From positions 462,582-526,581 of the forward strand of contig NZ_LZSO01000008.1 of assembly GCF_001665785.1 (NCBI RefSeq): a stretch of DNA of 64,000 nt. The letters are read 5' to 3'. The notes below the pieces were generated by a model. That model ran no database searches and was not told the origin of the DNA. It was given only the letters and a program-made list of their open reading frames with translations. This DNA is from Mycolicibacterium peregrinum. Lineage in GTDB: Bacteria > Actinomycetota > Actinomycetes > Mycobacteriales > Mycobacteriaceae. Below are positions 41,179 through 50,202 of this stretch, in pieces; position 1 is the first letter of the stretch; every line of letters starts with the position of its first letter. The translations under genes were made by a program, and so were the position numbers.

Positions 41179-41925
41179 TCAGCTGACGCAGTAGCCGCCG
41201 TCGACGGTGACGACGGATCCGGTGATGAACGAACTGTTCTCGGTGCACAGGAAGACCACTGCGTCGGCGACGTCCTCCGGGGTGCCGAGCCGGCCGAGCG
41301 GGGTGCGCGACAACTGCTCGGCGATATAGTCCGGAACCAGTTCGGGACAGGTCATCGGGGTGTCGATGAATCCCGCCGTCACGGCATTGACCCGGATCCG
41401 GTCCGGACCCCATTTCATCGCGAAGTTTCGTGTCATCGCCAGAACGCCGGATTTGGCGGCGCCATAGGCCGGCACCATGGGTACGGCTCGCACGGTGGAC
41501 AGTGAGGACAATCCGACGACGCTGGCTCCGCCGGGGGCAGTCGACTTGGTCAGCGCATCGTGCAGGGCCGTGGTCAGTTCGAACGGCCCGAACAGGTTGA
41601 GGTCCACGGTGGCCCGAAAGCCGTCGGGGGTCGATTCGTCCATTCCACCGGCGAAGATCGCACCGGCATTGTTGACCAGGATGTCCAGCGTGCTGAATTC
41701 CGCTGCCAGCTCTTGGATCCCGTTGCGGTCGGCGAGCTCAAGCTGGTGGTAGGTGATGCCCTCCAGGTCCACCCCGTAGTCGGCGGCCTGGGGTTTACGT
41801 CCGGTGGTGGTTACCACCGCACCGGCATCGCGCAGCTTGGTGGCGATGGCATGTCCGATACCGCTGGTGCCACCGGTGACCAGCGCGGTGGACCCGCCGA
41901 AGTCGAAGGTTAGGCGTGAGGTCAC
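41179..41925 (-). CDS. Short-chain dehydrogenase/reductase
   Basis: This SDR has 248 residues: TGGTSGIGHAIATKL, NNAGAIFAGG, GLSSLST, YGAAKSGVLAMTR, and the C-terminus VVTVDGGYCVS. It is a typical FabG-like enzyme. Its start overlaps the MBL gene stop by 4 bp and it lies 25 bp before the Rieske gene, in the type B reverse operon. It is probably NAD(P)-dependent oxidation of a hydroxyl on the pathway intermediate. Confidence 0.85.
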   Translation of the reverse strand: MTSRLTFDFGGSTALVTGGTSGIGHAIATKLRDAGAVVTTTGRKPQAADYGVDLEGITYHQLELADRNGIQELAAEFSTLDILVNNAGAIFAGGMDESTPDGFRATVDLNLFGPFELTTALHDALTKSTAPGGASVVGLSSLSTVRAVPMVPAYGAAKSGVLAMTRNFAMKWGPDRIRVNAVTAGFIDTPMTCPELVPDYIAEQLSRTPLGRLGTPEDVADAVVFLCTENSSFITGSVVTVDGGYCVS

Positions 41926-43196
41926 GAAAGATCTCCAATCTGTTTGCGAAGCCAGGCTGATTCCCAGAAGTTGGTGCTCTCCGCCAACAGCGCCTCGTGG
42001 GCGGCCTTCACCACAGAGCGGGCGCGTGGATGGGCTGAGTCGGTGTTGAGGACGATCTCGCCCAAATGGATGGCGTGCAGTGGTCCGCCATCGGCGAGGT
42101 ACCGGTCCGCGCGATCGCAGATCGCATCGGCGCCGGCCAGATCGACCAGGTCGGCACTCACTGCTTCGGCTCCGACTGGATACAGCTCAGTGCTGGACCG
42201 GCGGTGGAACCAGCCGTTGTAGGTCTCCCAGATGGCCCGGACGTTCCAGCTGACCTTTCCGTAACCCTGTCCTACTGTCAGCTCCGGCGGCAGCGTGATC
42301 CGGGCCATGGCATCTCGGACGTCATCACCGGCGTTCATGGCGGTGACGGTCTCGTCGTGGATGTACTGGACCGCGTCGCGCAGTCGGATCAGCTCGGCAT
42401 TGATTCTGTCGGCCCCGTGAATGGGATCGAAGTGACCGGTGATGAGCACCTCTGGTTGCAGCTGCCGGACCCGCTCATAGGATGCGACGGCGGTCAGCGC
42501 GTCCCGATAGCGATCGCCACGCATGGTGACCAGGTTGGGTATGTGCCCGAACAACGGTCCGAACAGGTTGCCGCACAGACAGATCCGCTCATCGGGCAGC
42601 CACACCACCAGGGAGTCGGTTGTCTCTCCGCCGGGAGTGGCGATCAGCTCGACGCGGCGACCGCCGACCTCGAGGGCCAGCGTGTCCTCGACGATGGTGT
42701 CCGGGTCGGGTACGGCCTGCGCGGGCAGCACCGTACCGAACCGCTCCTGAATGCCTGCGACGGTCGCGCTGATCTTGTCGACGAACGCGAACATCGTGTT
42801 GCGAGCTCGGTGCGCCAGCAATCGGTCGGTGTCATCCCGCCACATCTCCCAGTCGGCCTGCGCAACGATATGGGTGCCGGGCTCACGAAACACGTCGGTT
42901 CCGCCGACGTGGTCGGCATGGCCCTGCGTGTAGATGATGTAACGGATCGGACCGTCATCGACGGCATCGAAGTTGGCCTTGTGAACCGGGGATTCGAAGC
43001 CCATGCCCGTGTTGACCACGATCCGGCCGTCGTTCGTGGTCAACAGGTAGGAGTTGGTCAGTCCCGGTGACATCCAGATTCCGGGTGTGACCTGCAGGGC
43101 CTCGGTTGCCGCCGCACCCGCGAGATCTTCGGCTCCCGGCCTGCTGCGGAAGATCGGTTCGTGATCGACGCCGCGATCATCGGAGGCTGCGCTCAT
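41922..43196 (-). CDS. Metallo-beta-lactamase-fold hydrolase, alkylsulfatase-like
   Basis: The product has 424 residues. The MBL metal motif reads TQGHADHVGG, so the first His of HxHxDH is Gln. The second metal-site region PGGETTDSLVVWLPD and the third GHFDPIHGADR are present. The C-terminal part WNVRAIWETYNGWFHRRSST is the alkyl-sulfatase dimerisation domain pattern. Relatives (SdsA1) hydrolyse alkyl sulfates. It sits between a sulfotransferase and an SDR in one operon with 4-bp overlaps on both sides, so a sulfate ester may be attached and removed in the same pathway. The altered His makes the metal content and activity uncertain. No signal peptide is seen, so it is cytosolic. Confidence 0.82.
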   Translation of the reverse strand: MSAASDDRGVDHEPIFRSRPGAEDLAGAAATEALQVTPGIWMSPGLTNSYLLTTNDGRIVVNTGMGFESPVHKANFDAVDDGPIRYIIYTQGHADHVGGTDVFREPGTHIVAQADWEMWRDDTDRLLAHRARNTMFAFVDKISATVAGIQERFGTVLPAQAVPDPDTIVEDTLALEVGGRRVELIATPGGETTDSLVVWLPDERICLCGNLFGPLFGHIPNLVTMRGDRYRDALTAVASYERVRQLQPEVLITGHFDPIHGADRINAELIRLRDAVQYIHDETVTAMNAGDDVRDAMARITLPPELTVGQGYGKVSWNVRAIWETYNGWFHRRSSTELYPVGAEAVSADLVDLAGADAICDRADRYLADGGPLHAIHLGEIVLNTDSAHPRARSVVKAAHEALLAESTNFWESAWLRKQIGDLS

Positions 43197-44466
43197 CGCA
43201 GGTCCTTGCCCGAAGACTCGGGGCGCACGTCGAACTTGTCGAAGTAGAAGCCGAACCTGCTGCGGATCTCCTCGGGGCTCCGGTCGAAGTGACGTTCCAG
43301 GTCGTAGGCGATACGACCGTGCTTGCCTCGCGGATTGCCGGACAGGTACCCGTCGAACGACGCCCTGGCCTCTTGCGTCAACTCCACCCCGCCCCGCTGG
43401 TACAGCTGTTCGATGAACGGGATCTCGTTGCCGTTGAGGTGGTGGAAGGAGATGTCGATACTGCGTTCGGCGGGTACCAGATCCCGGTCTCGAACACAGG
43501 CGCCGAGAAGTCGCTCGACCCGATCCACCCAGTAATCGGCGACCCAGTCGGTATCGACCTTCTCCCTGCGGATGCGGTCGCCATAGGCCATCAGGGTCAC
43601 GGTCGACTGGATCACGGCAACCGGGTCTCGGTGGGTGAAGGCGAACGTGGCATCGGGGAACACCTCCGCAACGCCGGGATCTGTTCGCAATGCTGGGGTG
43701 CCTTGAGCACCCAGGTTCGCGGGCCGCGTAGGAAAGTCAAAGCCTTCAGCACGTTCTTCAGGTAGCCGTAATGCTGGACCTGGTCCAGTCCGAGGTAATA
43801 GTCCCGCCACTGCGGCACCTGGGCATACCACTCGACGATGTAATTGGAGAAGTCGAGGTCGAGCTCGATCTCCTCTTCGATCGCTTCGGGGTATCTGTCG
43901 TGAACGGCCAGCGCGAAGGGCATGAACTCCTTGACGAAGCCGTACTCGTCGGCAGTGCGCTGATAACGCGGATCGATCCCGTTCGGGCCGGCAGCCTCCC
44001 CGCGGATCGGAAACGGTTCACGGCTTTCCCAGTAGGGAAGTGCCCTGCGCCGCTTGTCGGCTGCGATCAGATTCACGAAATGCGTGGTGCCCGAGCGCGG
44101 CATGCCGATCACGATGAACGGCTTCTCGATCTCGATATCATCGATCTCGGGGTAACGGCGCATCAAGTCGGTGAACAACACTCGGTTGCGGACAAGCCGA
44201 ACCGACCTCTCTCGCAGCGTCATCCGCGACAGCGGGTTGAGGTCGTCGGCATCGATCGCGGCGAAGTGCACCGCCAACCGCTTACGGAAGTCACCGTCGA
44301 GACCCTCGCCGTCGAAATCGGTGATGCCGGAGGTCTGCACGGCCTCGTCCAATACCTTGTCGATGTCGAGGTCGACCTCCTGGTGCCGAGTCGCCTCCAG
44401 CACCTGGCGCTGCAGATCCGTCAGTTGTGGGTCGCGCAGGTCATCGACGGTGATGATTTCTGGCAT
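43193..44466 (-). pseudogene. Sulfotransferase gene split by a frameshift
   Basis: The N-terminal frame (ATG 44466, stop 43612) carries the PAPS loop PFIVIGMPRSGTTHFVNLIA and runs to LKAPQHCEQIPALR. The continuation EVFPDATFAFTHRDPVAVIQ, with the 3'-phosphate site region, is in the next frame (open from 43831, stop 43193). Joining them near 43664-43672 restores one 420-odd-residue sulfotransferase (Sulfotransfer_3 type), so a single base seems to be missing. It is the first gene of the type B reverse operon and its final stop overlaps the MBL start. It would transfer sulfate from PAPS to a hydroxyl. It is either a real mutation or a sequencing/assembly error; I see no slippery sequence arguing for programmed frameshifting. 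Confidence 0.85.
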
Positions 44467-44504
44467 CGCGTCTCTCTCGTCTTGGGGCGCAGGGATGTTC
44501 AGAA

Positions 44505-44524
44505 CTAATCAAATGATTGATTAG
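44505..44524. promoter_or_regulatory. Type B operator, site 1
   Basis: CTAATCAAATGATTGATTAG has perfect 8-bp arms CTAATCAA and TTGATTAG around ATGA. It is 38 bp before the sulfotransferase start at 44466, on the shared divergent promoter with the SDR at 44687. Confidence 0.7.
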
Positions 44525-44618
44525 AGCGAATCTAAGTTCTCCGATGCGCCGGGTCAAGGGGTTCTGGAGATCTGCCTCACATGGTTGACGAACTATGACC
44601 CGCATCATACTGTCGTGT

Positions 44619-44638
44619 AATCAATCGCTTGATCGATT
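44619..44638. promoter_or_regulatory. Type B operator, site 2
   Basis: AATCAATCGCTTGATCGATT differs from site 4 at one base. It is 48 bp before the SDR start at 44687. Confidence 0.7.
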
Positions 44639-44686
44639 CGTGGTCAGGCGTGTTGAGCTGCTTCGAAAGCCAACGTCCAACCGAAG

Positions 44687-45511
44687 GTGCAGACGAATTT
44701 GGAAACGGGACTTGCCGGCCGCACCGTTGTGGTCACCGGCGCCAACGCCAATATCGGTCGCGGCATTGCCCTGGCGTTCGCCGCCGAGGACACCAATGTC
44801 GTCGTGGTCGGTCGCGACCGCGAACAGGGCGCAAAAGTATGCAAACACCTCCTGGAACGTGGTGCGCGTGATGCCCTGTGGCAGGCGTGCGATGTGACCG
44901 ACCACGGAGCGGTCGCTGCGATGTCCGCGACGGTGCGCGACAAGTTCGGCGCGGCTGACGTGCTGGTCAACGGAGTTGGTGGCAATACCGGAATGGATGC
45001 TTTCGCCGCTACCGACCCGGCCGGATGGCGGGACGATATCGACCTCACCGTGGTCAGCACCCTCAACTGCACCCACGCCTTCCTGCCGTCGATGATCGAA
45101 CAGCGCCGAGGACGGATCATCAATATCGGCTCGACGTCGGGGATCGTCGGTGACCCGCTACTGGCGGTGTACTCCGCGATGAAGGGCGCCGTCCATGCCT
45201 TTACCCGCGTGCTCGCGAAGGAAGTTGGCGTGCACGGCATCACCGTCAATGCCGTTGCGCCGTACTCGACGTTCCCCGACGGGGACGATGCCATCTCCTC
45301 GGGAAGTCGATGGCATCCCGACGGAATTTTCATGCGGTTGATGAGCGCCCGCGCGGACGAGCTCACCTCGATCGGGCGGCGTACCGTGCTGGAGCGTCAG
45401 TTCGCCTTTCCGGCCGAGATCGGCGCGGCGGTGGTCTACCTGGCCTCAGAAGCGGCCGCATTCGTTACCGGCCAGGTGCTCTCGGTGGATGGCGGTACCC
45501 AGATTGCCTGA
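44687..45511 (+). CDS. Short-chain dehydrogenase/reductase
   Basis: This SDR has 274 residues. The cofactor loop is TGANANIGRGIALAF, with Asn in place of the usual Ser/Gly. VNGVGGNTGM replaces NNAG, the catalytic Ser is in NIGSTSG, and the Tyr is in YSAMKGAVHAFTR; the C-terminus is VLSVDGGTQIA. The departures in the NAG region are unusual but the catalytic triad is intact. The start is the GTG at 44687. Type B site 2 lies upstream, and the VOC gene starts 27 bp downstream. It is predicted to act on a hydroxyl of the pathway intermediate. Confidence 0.82.
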   Translation: MQTNLETGLAGRTVVVTGANANIGRGIALAFAAEDTNVVVVGRDREQGAKVCKHLLERGARDALWQACDVTDHGAVAAMSATVRDKFGAADVLVNGVGGNTGMDAFAATDPAGWRDDIDLTVVSTLNCTHAFLPSMIEQRRGRIINIGSTSGIVGDPLLAVYSAMKGAVHAFTRVLAKEVGVHGITVNAVAPYSTFPDGDDAISSGSRWHPDGIFMRLMSARADELTSIGRRTVLERQFAFPAEIGAAVVYLASEAAAFVTGQVLSVDGGTQIA

Positions 45512-45538
45512 TATGCCGCAGTCGCGATTGGAGTCCAG

Positions 45539-46063
45539 ATGTCAGAATCACTGCTGACGGGTGCGATACGTCAGATCGGTTATGTGGCCGGCGACCTCGA
45601 TGCGGCAGTTGCCGGTTGGGTGCAAATGGGAGTCGGGCCGTGGCTCGTCCTGCGTCGCATTCGGCAACGGGCCCTCTACCGTGGCGAACCGTGCGAAGTG
45701 GAGATCTCCATCGCGCTGGCCAACAGCGGCGAGCTTCAAATCGAGGTGATCCAACAACACGGTGACCAACCCAGTATCTACACCGAGTTCCTGCGGAACC
45801 GCGGCGAAGGATTTCACCAGTTGGCTTACTGGCCAGTGGATTTCGACGCGACCCTGGCAAGGGTCGAGGCTGCGGGGTGGCCGGTGGTGTGGTCCAGCGC
45901 GGATGAGGGCGGTGTTCGATACGCCTACGTCGAACCGCCCGCACCAGTAGCCACCATCATCGAGTTGATGGAGTTCAACGAGGTCACCGAAGGATTGGCC
46001 ACTTTCGTCCGTGGGGCGGCGCAGGACTGGGACGGCAGTGAACCGGTTCGCGCCATGAACTGA
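45539..46063 (+). CDS. VOC-family protein (glyoxalase/epimerase-like)
   Basis: The product has 174 residues: RQIGYVAGDLDAAVAGWVQM at the first half, VEISIALANSGELQIEVIQQ, and GFHQLAYWPVDFDATLARVE with AYVEPPAPVATIIELMEF at the second half. It resembles glyoxalase_4/methylmalonyl-CoA-epimerase-like VOC proteins, with His and Glu metal ligands (GFHQ, IELME). It is 27 bp after the SDR at 44687 and shares its type B promoter. A role in isomerising or cleaving a keto or acyl-CoA intermediate is possible. Confidence 0.78.
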   Translation: MSESLLTGAIRQIGYVAGDLDAAVAGWVQMGVGPWLVLRRIRQRALYRGEPCEVEISIALANSGELQIEVIQQHGDQPSIYTEFLRNRGEGFHQLAYWPVDFDATLARVEAAGWPVVWSSADEGGVRYAYVEPPAPVATIIELMEFNEVTEGLATFVRGAAQDWDGSEPVRAMN

Positions 46064-46111
46064 CTTCGACAGATGCTTGACGGGGCATCGCGCAGCCCAT
46101 ACGTTCTAGAT

Positions 46112-46131
46112 AATCAATCAAGTGATCAATT
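46112..46131. promoter_or_regulatory. Type B operator, site 3
   Basis: AATCAATCAAGTGATCAATT is 38 bp before the E1-alpha ATG at 46170 and heads the seven-gene forward operon that ends in the TetR gene at 51839. Confidence 0.7.
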
Positions 46132-46169
46132 CATGATCCAACCGGCTCCGAGGGGAGTGAACCGACCCG

Positions 46170-47159
46170 ATGACGACGATCGAATCACAACTGGACCAGG
46201 CGACATTGGTGGGCTTGTACCGCACCGCCGCACGCATCATGGCGTTCGACACGACATACCGAGCGCAGATGATGAGCGGCAAGTTCGCCGGAATGTACTA
46301 CTCGCCGCGGGGGCAGGAGTTCGCGGCGGCATCGGTGGCCGCGCATCTGCGGCCCACAGACTACGTGGTCACCACCTACCGCGGGTTGCACGATCAGATC
46401 GCCAAAGGCGTTCCGTTGCGCGACCTGTGGGCGGAATACCTCGGTCGCGCAGCAGGCACCTGCCGCGGCAAAGGCGGCCCGATGCACGTCACGTCACCGA
46501 AACACGGTCTGATGGTCACCACCGGGGTGGTGGGCTCGGGGCTGCCGATCGCCAACGGGCTAGCCCTGGCCGCGAAGCTGCGTGGCACCGATCAGGTTGC
46601 CGTCGTGAACTTCGGTGATGGGGCCAGCAATATCGGCGCGTTCCACGAAGCGCTGAACCTCGCATCCCTGTGGAACCTGCCGGTGATCTTCGTCTGCCAG
46701 AACAACAAGTGGGCCGAGTACACCCCGCTCGGCGGCGGGACGACGGTGGCCAATATTGCCGACCGCGCCGTGGCGTACTCGATGAACGGCATCACGGCGA
46801 ACGGCAACGACCCCGTCGAACTGTACGAGGTGGCCGGCGTTGCGATCGATCGCGCCCGCAGCGGGGACGGGCCCACCCTGCTGGAGGCCGTCACCTACCG
46901 ATTCTGTGGGCACTACTTCGGCGACCAGAGCGAGTACATCCCGGCCGAGGAGCTCGCCGCGGCCAATGCCGCCGACCCGATTCCGCTCTTCCGGCAGCGT
47001 CTCGTGGACGAATTCGGCGTCTCGGGAACCGAACTGGATGACATCGATCGAGCCGCGCAAGCGGAGGTGGACGATGCCGCGGAGTGGGCGTTCGACCAAC
47101 CGTTACCGGACCCGTCCGAACTGAACACCGACGTCTACGCCGAGGAGATCGCTCGATGA
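46170..47159 (+). CDS. 2-oxo-acid/acetoin dehydrogenase-type E1 alpha subunit
   Basis: The product has 329 residues. The thiamine-diphosphate motif is GDGASNIGAFHEALNLASLW, ending VCQNNKWAEYTP (GDG...NN). GKGGPMHVTSPKHGLM and GVVGSGLPIANGLALA are typical of acetoin or branched-chain E1 alpha. The stop overlaps the E1-beta start by 4 bp. In acetoin and 2-oxo-acid complexes this subunit decarboxylates or cleaves the substrate onto TPP. A separate E2 with acyltransferase and E3 are not encoded nearby. It is the first gene of the type B operon; AcoA-like enzymes cleave 1,2-diketones or alpha-hydroxyketones, which suits a ring-degradation pathway. Confidence 0.9.
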   Translation: MTTIESQLDQATLVGLYRTAARIMAFDTTYRAQMMSGKFAGMYYSPRGQEFAAASVAAHLRPTDYVVTTYRGLHDQIAKGVPLRDLWAEYLGRAAGTCRGKGGPMHVTSPKHGLMVTTGVVGSGLPIANGLALAAKLRGTDQVAVVNFGDGASNIGAFHEALNLASLWNLPVIFVCQNNKWAEYTPLGGGTTVANIADRAVAYSMNGITANGNDPVELYEVAGVAIDRARSGDGPTLLEAVTYRFCGHYFGDQSEYIPAEELAAANAADPIPLFRQRLVDEFGVSGTELDDIDRAAQAEVDDAAEWAFDQPLPDPSELNTDVYAEEIAR

Positions 47160-48151
47160 GCACCGCAACCGCGTCCCGCACGCTGATGATGACCGACGCC
47201 ATCCGGGACGCGCTCGATGTCGCCCTGGGCCTGGACCCGGAGGTCTTCCAACTCGGCGAGGACATCCAAGACCCCAAGGGGGGCGGCTTCGGTGTCCACA
47301 AGGGCCTGGAGACCAAGTACGGCTCCGAACGGGTGCGGTGCACCCCGATCAGCGAGCAGGCCATCATGGGCGCGGCAATCGGCGCGGCCATGGCCGGTAT
47401 GCGCCCGGTAGCCGAGATCATGCTGATGAACTTCATCTCGGTCGCCGCCGACCAGTTGTTCAACCATGCCGCGAAGTTGCGTTACATGTCCGGCGGAGCC
47501 ACTCCGATCCCGCTGACCGTCCGCACCACCACCGGTGCCGGAGCCGGCTTCGGCGCCCAGCATTCGGAGATGCTGGAGGCCACGCTGATCCATACTCCCG
47601 GGTTGAAGGTGGCGGTGCCGTCGACCGCGGCCGACGCCAAGGGCCTACTGCTGTCGGCGATCTTCGACGACGATCCCGTGGTCATCGTGGAGATGAGCAG
47701 TCTGTACTTCGCGGTGCGAGACGAGGTACCCGAAGGCGACTACCGGGTGCCGCTGGGCGAGGCGCGCATCGCGCGCGAAGGTACCGATCTCACGCTGATC
47801 ACCTACGGGCGTCAGGTACTGGACTGTGTGGCTGTTGCCGAAAAGCTCTCAGCCGAGGGCTATTCCATCGAGGTCGTCGATCTGCGTTCCCTGCAGCCAC
47901 TGGACACCGACACCATCTTCTCCTCGGTGTCCAAAACCCACCGTGCGGTGGTGGTGCACGAGGCGGTCACCCGTGGAGGGTTCGGTGCCGAATTGAGCGC
48001 GCAGATCCACAGTGAGCTGTTCCACGAGCTCGCCGCGCCGGTGGGCCGGGTCGGCGGAGCGAACACGCCGGTGCCCTACGCCTCGTCACTTGAACAGAAC
48101 TTCTTGCCAGGCAATCGCATCGAGCACGCCGTACGCGAGCTGCTGGGCTGA
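47156..48151 (+). CDS. 2-oxo-acid/acetoin dehydrogenase-type E1 beta subunit
   Basis: The product has 331 residues and is of the transketolase pyrimidine-binding plus C-terminal type: TDAIRDALDVALGLDPEVFQ, GEDIQDPKGGGFGVHKGL, TPISEQAIMGAAIGAAMAGM (Glu activating TPP) and LSAQIHSELF near the C-terminus. It pairs with the alpha subunit at 46170 to make an alpha2beta2 E1. The start ATG at 47156 overlaps the alpha stop; a longer in-frame start at 47084 is inside alpha and unlikely. It is followed 19 bp later by the lipoyl-domain gene. Confidence 0.9.
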   Translation: MSTATASRTLMMTDAIRDALDVALGLDPEVFQLGEDIQDPKGGGFGVHKGLETKYGSERVRCTPISEQAIMGAAIGAAMAGMRPVAEIMLMNFISVAADQLFNHAAKLRYMSGGATPIPLTVRTTTGAGAGFGAQHSEMLEATLIHTPGLKVAVPSTAADAKGLLLSAIFDDDPVVIVEMSSLYFAVRDEVPEGDYRVPLGEARIAREGTDLTLITYGRQVLDCVAVAEKLSAEGYSIEVVDLRSLQPLDTDTIFSSVSKTHRAVVVHEAVTRGGFGAELSAQIHSELFHELAAPVGRVGGANTPVPYASSLEQNFLPGNRIEHAVRELLG

Positions 48152-48170
48152 GAGCAGAGGATTCCCGACG

Positions 48171-48401
48171 ATGGCACATGAAGTTCGCATCCCCAAGCTC
48201 GGCGTCGCCGTCGAGCAGGCTCAGATCACCGAATGGCAATGCGGAGATGGTGATTCCGTGGAAACCGGCCAGGCCATCTACACCCTGGCCACCGACAAGA
48301 CCGAAACCGAGGTCGAAAGTCCTGCCGCCGGCGTGATCACCATCATCGGCGAAGTCGACGTCGACTATCCCGTCGGCACCATTATCGCCACGATCGACTG
48401 A
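48171..48401 (+). CDS. Free-standing lipoyl (biotinyl/lipoyl attachment) domain protein
   Basis: The product has 76 residues, a single lipoyl domain: PKLGVAVEQAQITEWQCGDG, DSVETGQAIYTLATDKTETE with the modifiable Lys43 in TDKTE, and SPAAGVITIIGEVDVDYPVG. It lacks the peripheral-subunit binding and acyltransferase domains of E2. It is encoded between E1 beta and the Rieske oxygenase with 18-19 bp gaps. With E1 it could accept an acyl group on lipoate, but transfer to CoA would need an enzyme from elsewhere or a chemistry other than normal acyl transfer. The ATG has GAGCAGAGG upstream. Confidence 0.9.
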   Translation: MAHEVRIPKLGVAVEQAQITEWQCGDGDSVETGQAIYTLATDKTETEVESPAAGVITIIGEVDVDYPVGTIIATID

Positions 48402-48419
48402 CATCCCGAAAGGCCCACC

Positions 48420-49826
48420 ATGACAGCCCAGCTCACTCCCGAAGAAGTCCAAGCGCCGGCCGAGCGGGCCGAGCCGTATCAGCCCCGGCACACCGTCGAT
48501 ACCAGTCAGGTGCCGTACCGGGTCGCCGACGGCGTACATCTACCGGTGCAGCGTTACTACGACCGGGACTTCGCGGACCTCGAGTACGAGAAAATGTGGT
48601 TGCACACCTGGCAGTGGGCCTGCCGCGAAGAGGACATCCCCGACCCGGGCGATTTCATCGAGTACTCCATCGTCGACAAGACCGTGGTCATCGTGCGCCA
48701 GCCGGACCGCAGTATCAAGGTGCTCAACAATGTGTGTCCGCACCGCGCCACTCAGCTCGTCGAACCGGACGACGCCGGCACCTTCGGCGGAAATCAGATC
48801 GTCTGTCCATTCCATGGCTGGCGGTTCAACACCGACGGCAGCCAGTCCTACATCTACTGCAGGCAGGGCTTTGTCGCGGGCTCCATCGACCCCGACACCA
48901 CGAAGTTGGGGGAGATTCGCTCTGCCGTCAAGTACGGCTTCGTGTGGATCAACTTCGACGACGACGCACCCAGTCTGGAGGAGTTCTTCGGCGATTACGA
49001 CCAGCATCTGGCGCCGATGGCGATGGACCGGATGCGGGTGCGCTGGTGGAAGTACTCGGTGGTGCCCGGCAACTGGAAGGTGGCCACCGAGGCGTTTCTG
49101 GAGGCCTACCACGTCATGCAGGCCCACCCCGAGCTTGCGATGGGTGCCACCGACGACGACTACAACGCCGACGGCGTCCCGTACTTCCATCACGGCATGG
49201 GCCACGTGGACACCGCCACCCCGTTCGACCCGGAGCATCCCGAGAATTACACGTTGCCACCGACCTTGGTGGCCGGCATGGAGCCGGGGCGCTTCTTCAT
49301 CGACCAGAACCAGGTGCTGTTCGAAGGCACCGACGGGTTCGCGACGGCCCGCGACGAGTACATCGCCGACCGGATCCGTGATCTGCCCGACGATCAGGTG
49401 CTGCTGAAGTTCTTCGAAGAGCTTTACAGATATGCCGAAGAGGCCGACATCCCGTTGCCGCCACTGGATCCCAACGCGTCGACCTACGGTTTCGTGTTCC
49501 CGAACTTCGTGTTCCTCGGACTGACCGGCAACCTGCTGTTCTACCGATTCCGTCCGAACGGACACGATCCCGACTCGGCGATCTTCGAGGCGCTCGCCAT
49601 GCAGATCCCGCGGCGCTGCGACATGGACAATGCCGCGCCGCGCCGAGAAGGGCCGTTGGAACCGCACGACTGGCCGTTCGTCCTGCAGCAGGACATGGGC
49701 AACATCTACCGGCAGCAGGCGGGTTATCGCTCGGGAGCGATCACCCACTCCACGTTGTCGCCGAAGTACGAGCCGATGATCTTCTCACTGCACAACGAGA
49801 TCGACCGCTACATTGCCACCTACTGA
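48420..49826 (+). CDS. Rieske non-haem iron oxygenase, large subunit
   Basis: The product has 468 residues. Rieske centre: CPHRA and CPFHGW. The iron site is in GNWKVATEAFLEAYHVMQAH, giving two His near residues 234 and 239, with a later acid. The C-terminal half is unusually long (IDQNQVLFEGTDGFA; AEEADIPLPPLDPNAS) compared with the Rieske enzyme at 39978. No NTF2 beta-subunit gene is adjacent. It is followed by a 2Fe-2S ferredoxin and a KstD-like flavoprotein in one operon, so electrons probably come from that ferredoxin. It likely hydroxylates the ring system before cleavage by the E1 unit. Confidence 0.9.
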   Translation: MTAQLTPEEVQAPAERAEPYQPRHTVDTSQVPYRVADGVHLPVQRYYDRDFADLEYEKMWLHTWQWACREEDIPDPGDFIEYSIVDKTVVIVRQPDRSIKVLNNVCPHRATQLVEPDDAGTFGGNQIVCPFHGWRFNTDGSQSYIYCRQGFVAGSIDPDTTKLGEIRSAVKYGFVWINFDDDAPSLEEFFGDYDQHLAPMAMDRMRVRWWKYSVVPGNWKVATEAFLEAYHVMQAHPELAMGATDDDYNADGVPYFHHGMGHVDTATPFDPEHPENYTLPPTLVAGMEPGRFFIDQNQVLFEGTDGFATARDEYIADRIRDLPDDQVLLKFFEELYRYAEEADIPLPPLDPNASTYGFVFPNFVFLGLTGNLLFYRFRPNGHDPDSAIFEALAMQIPRRCDMDNAAPRREGPLEPHDWPFVLQQDMGNIYRQQAGYRSGAITHSTLSPKYEPMIFSLHNEIDRYIATY

Positions 49827-49845
49827 CTCGTCCGGGGGGCGTGGT

Positions 49846-50202
49846 GTGACCATGCGGGTCGAACCCGCCGGAATCGAGATCACGGTACGCCCGGGCGAGA
49901 CCTTGATACAGGCGGCCTGGCGAGAGGGCTATGAGTGGCCCACCCTCTGTTATGCGATGGGCCGTTGCACCGCGTGCCGGTGTGAGGTGATCGAAGGTTT
50001 GCACACGCTGTCGGAGCGCACGCAGGCAGAGCTCGTACTGCTCGGCGACCTCGACCGCAGGGTCCGGCGGACCAACCCGAGACGCGTGCGATTGGCATGT
50101 CAGGTCAGTGCCACCGGTGACGTCACAGTGCGAAAGCCCGGCGTGAAGAGGCAACCGAGGACGAGCGACGAGAGGGCCGGAAAATCCAATGACAGAGCAT
50201 GA
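49846..50202 (+). CDS. 2Fe-2S plant-type ferredoxin
   Basis: The product has about 118 residues. Ligands: LCYAMGRCTACRCEV and a distal Cys in LACQV, the Cx5Cx2C...C spacing. An N-terminal beta grasp (GIEITVRPGETLIQAAWREG) and a basic C-terminal tail (VRKPGVKRQPRTSDERAGKS) are present. The start is unclear: GTG 49846 or ATG 49852, both behind CCGGGGGGCG. It overlaps the flavoprotein gene by 14 bp. It probably carries electrons to the Rieske oxygenase at 48420; a reductase domain is absent. Confidence 0.85.
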   Translation: MTMRVEPAGIEITVRPGETLIQAAWREGYEWPTLCYAMGRCTACRCEVIEGLHTLSERTQAELVLLGDLDRRVRRTNPRRVRLACQVSATGDVTVRKPGVKRQPRTSDERAGKSNDRA

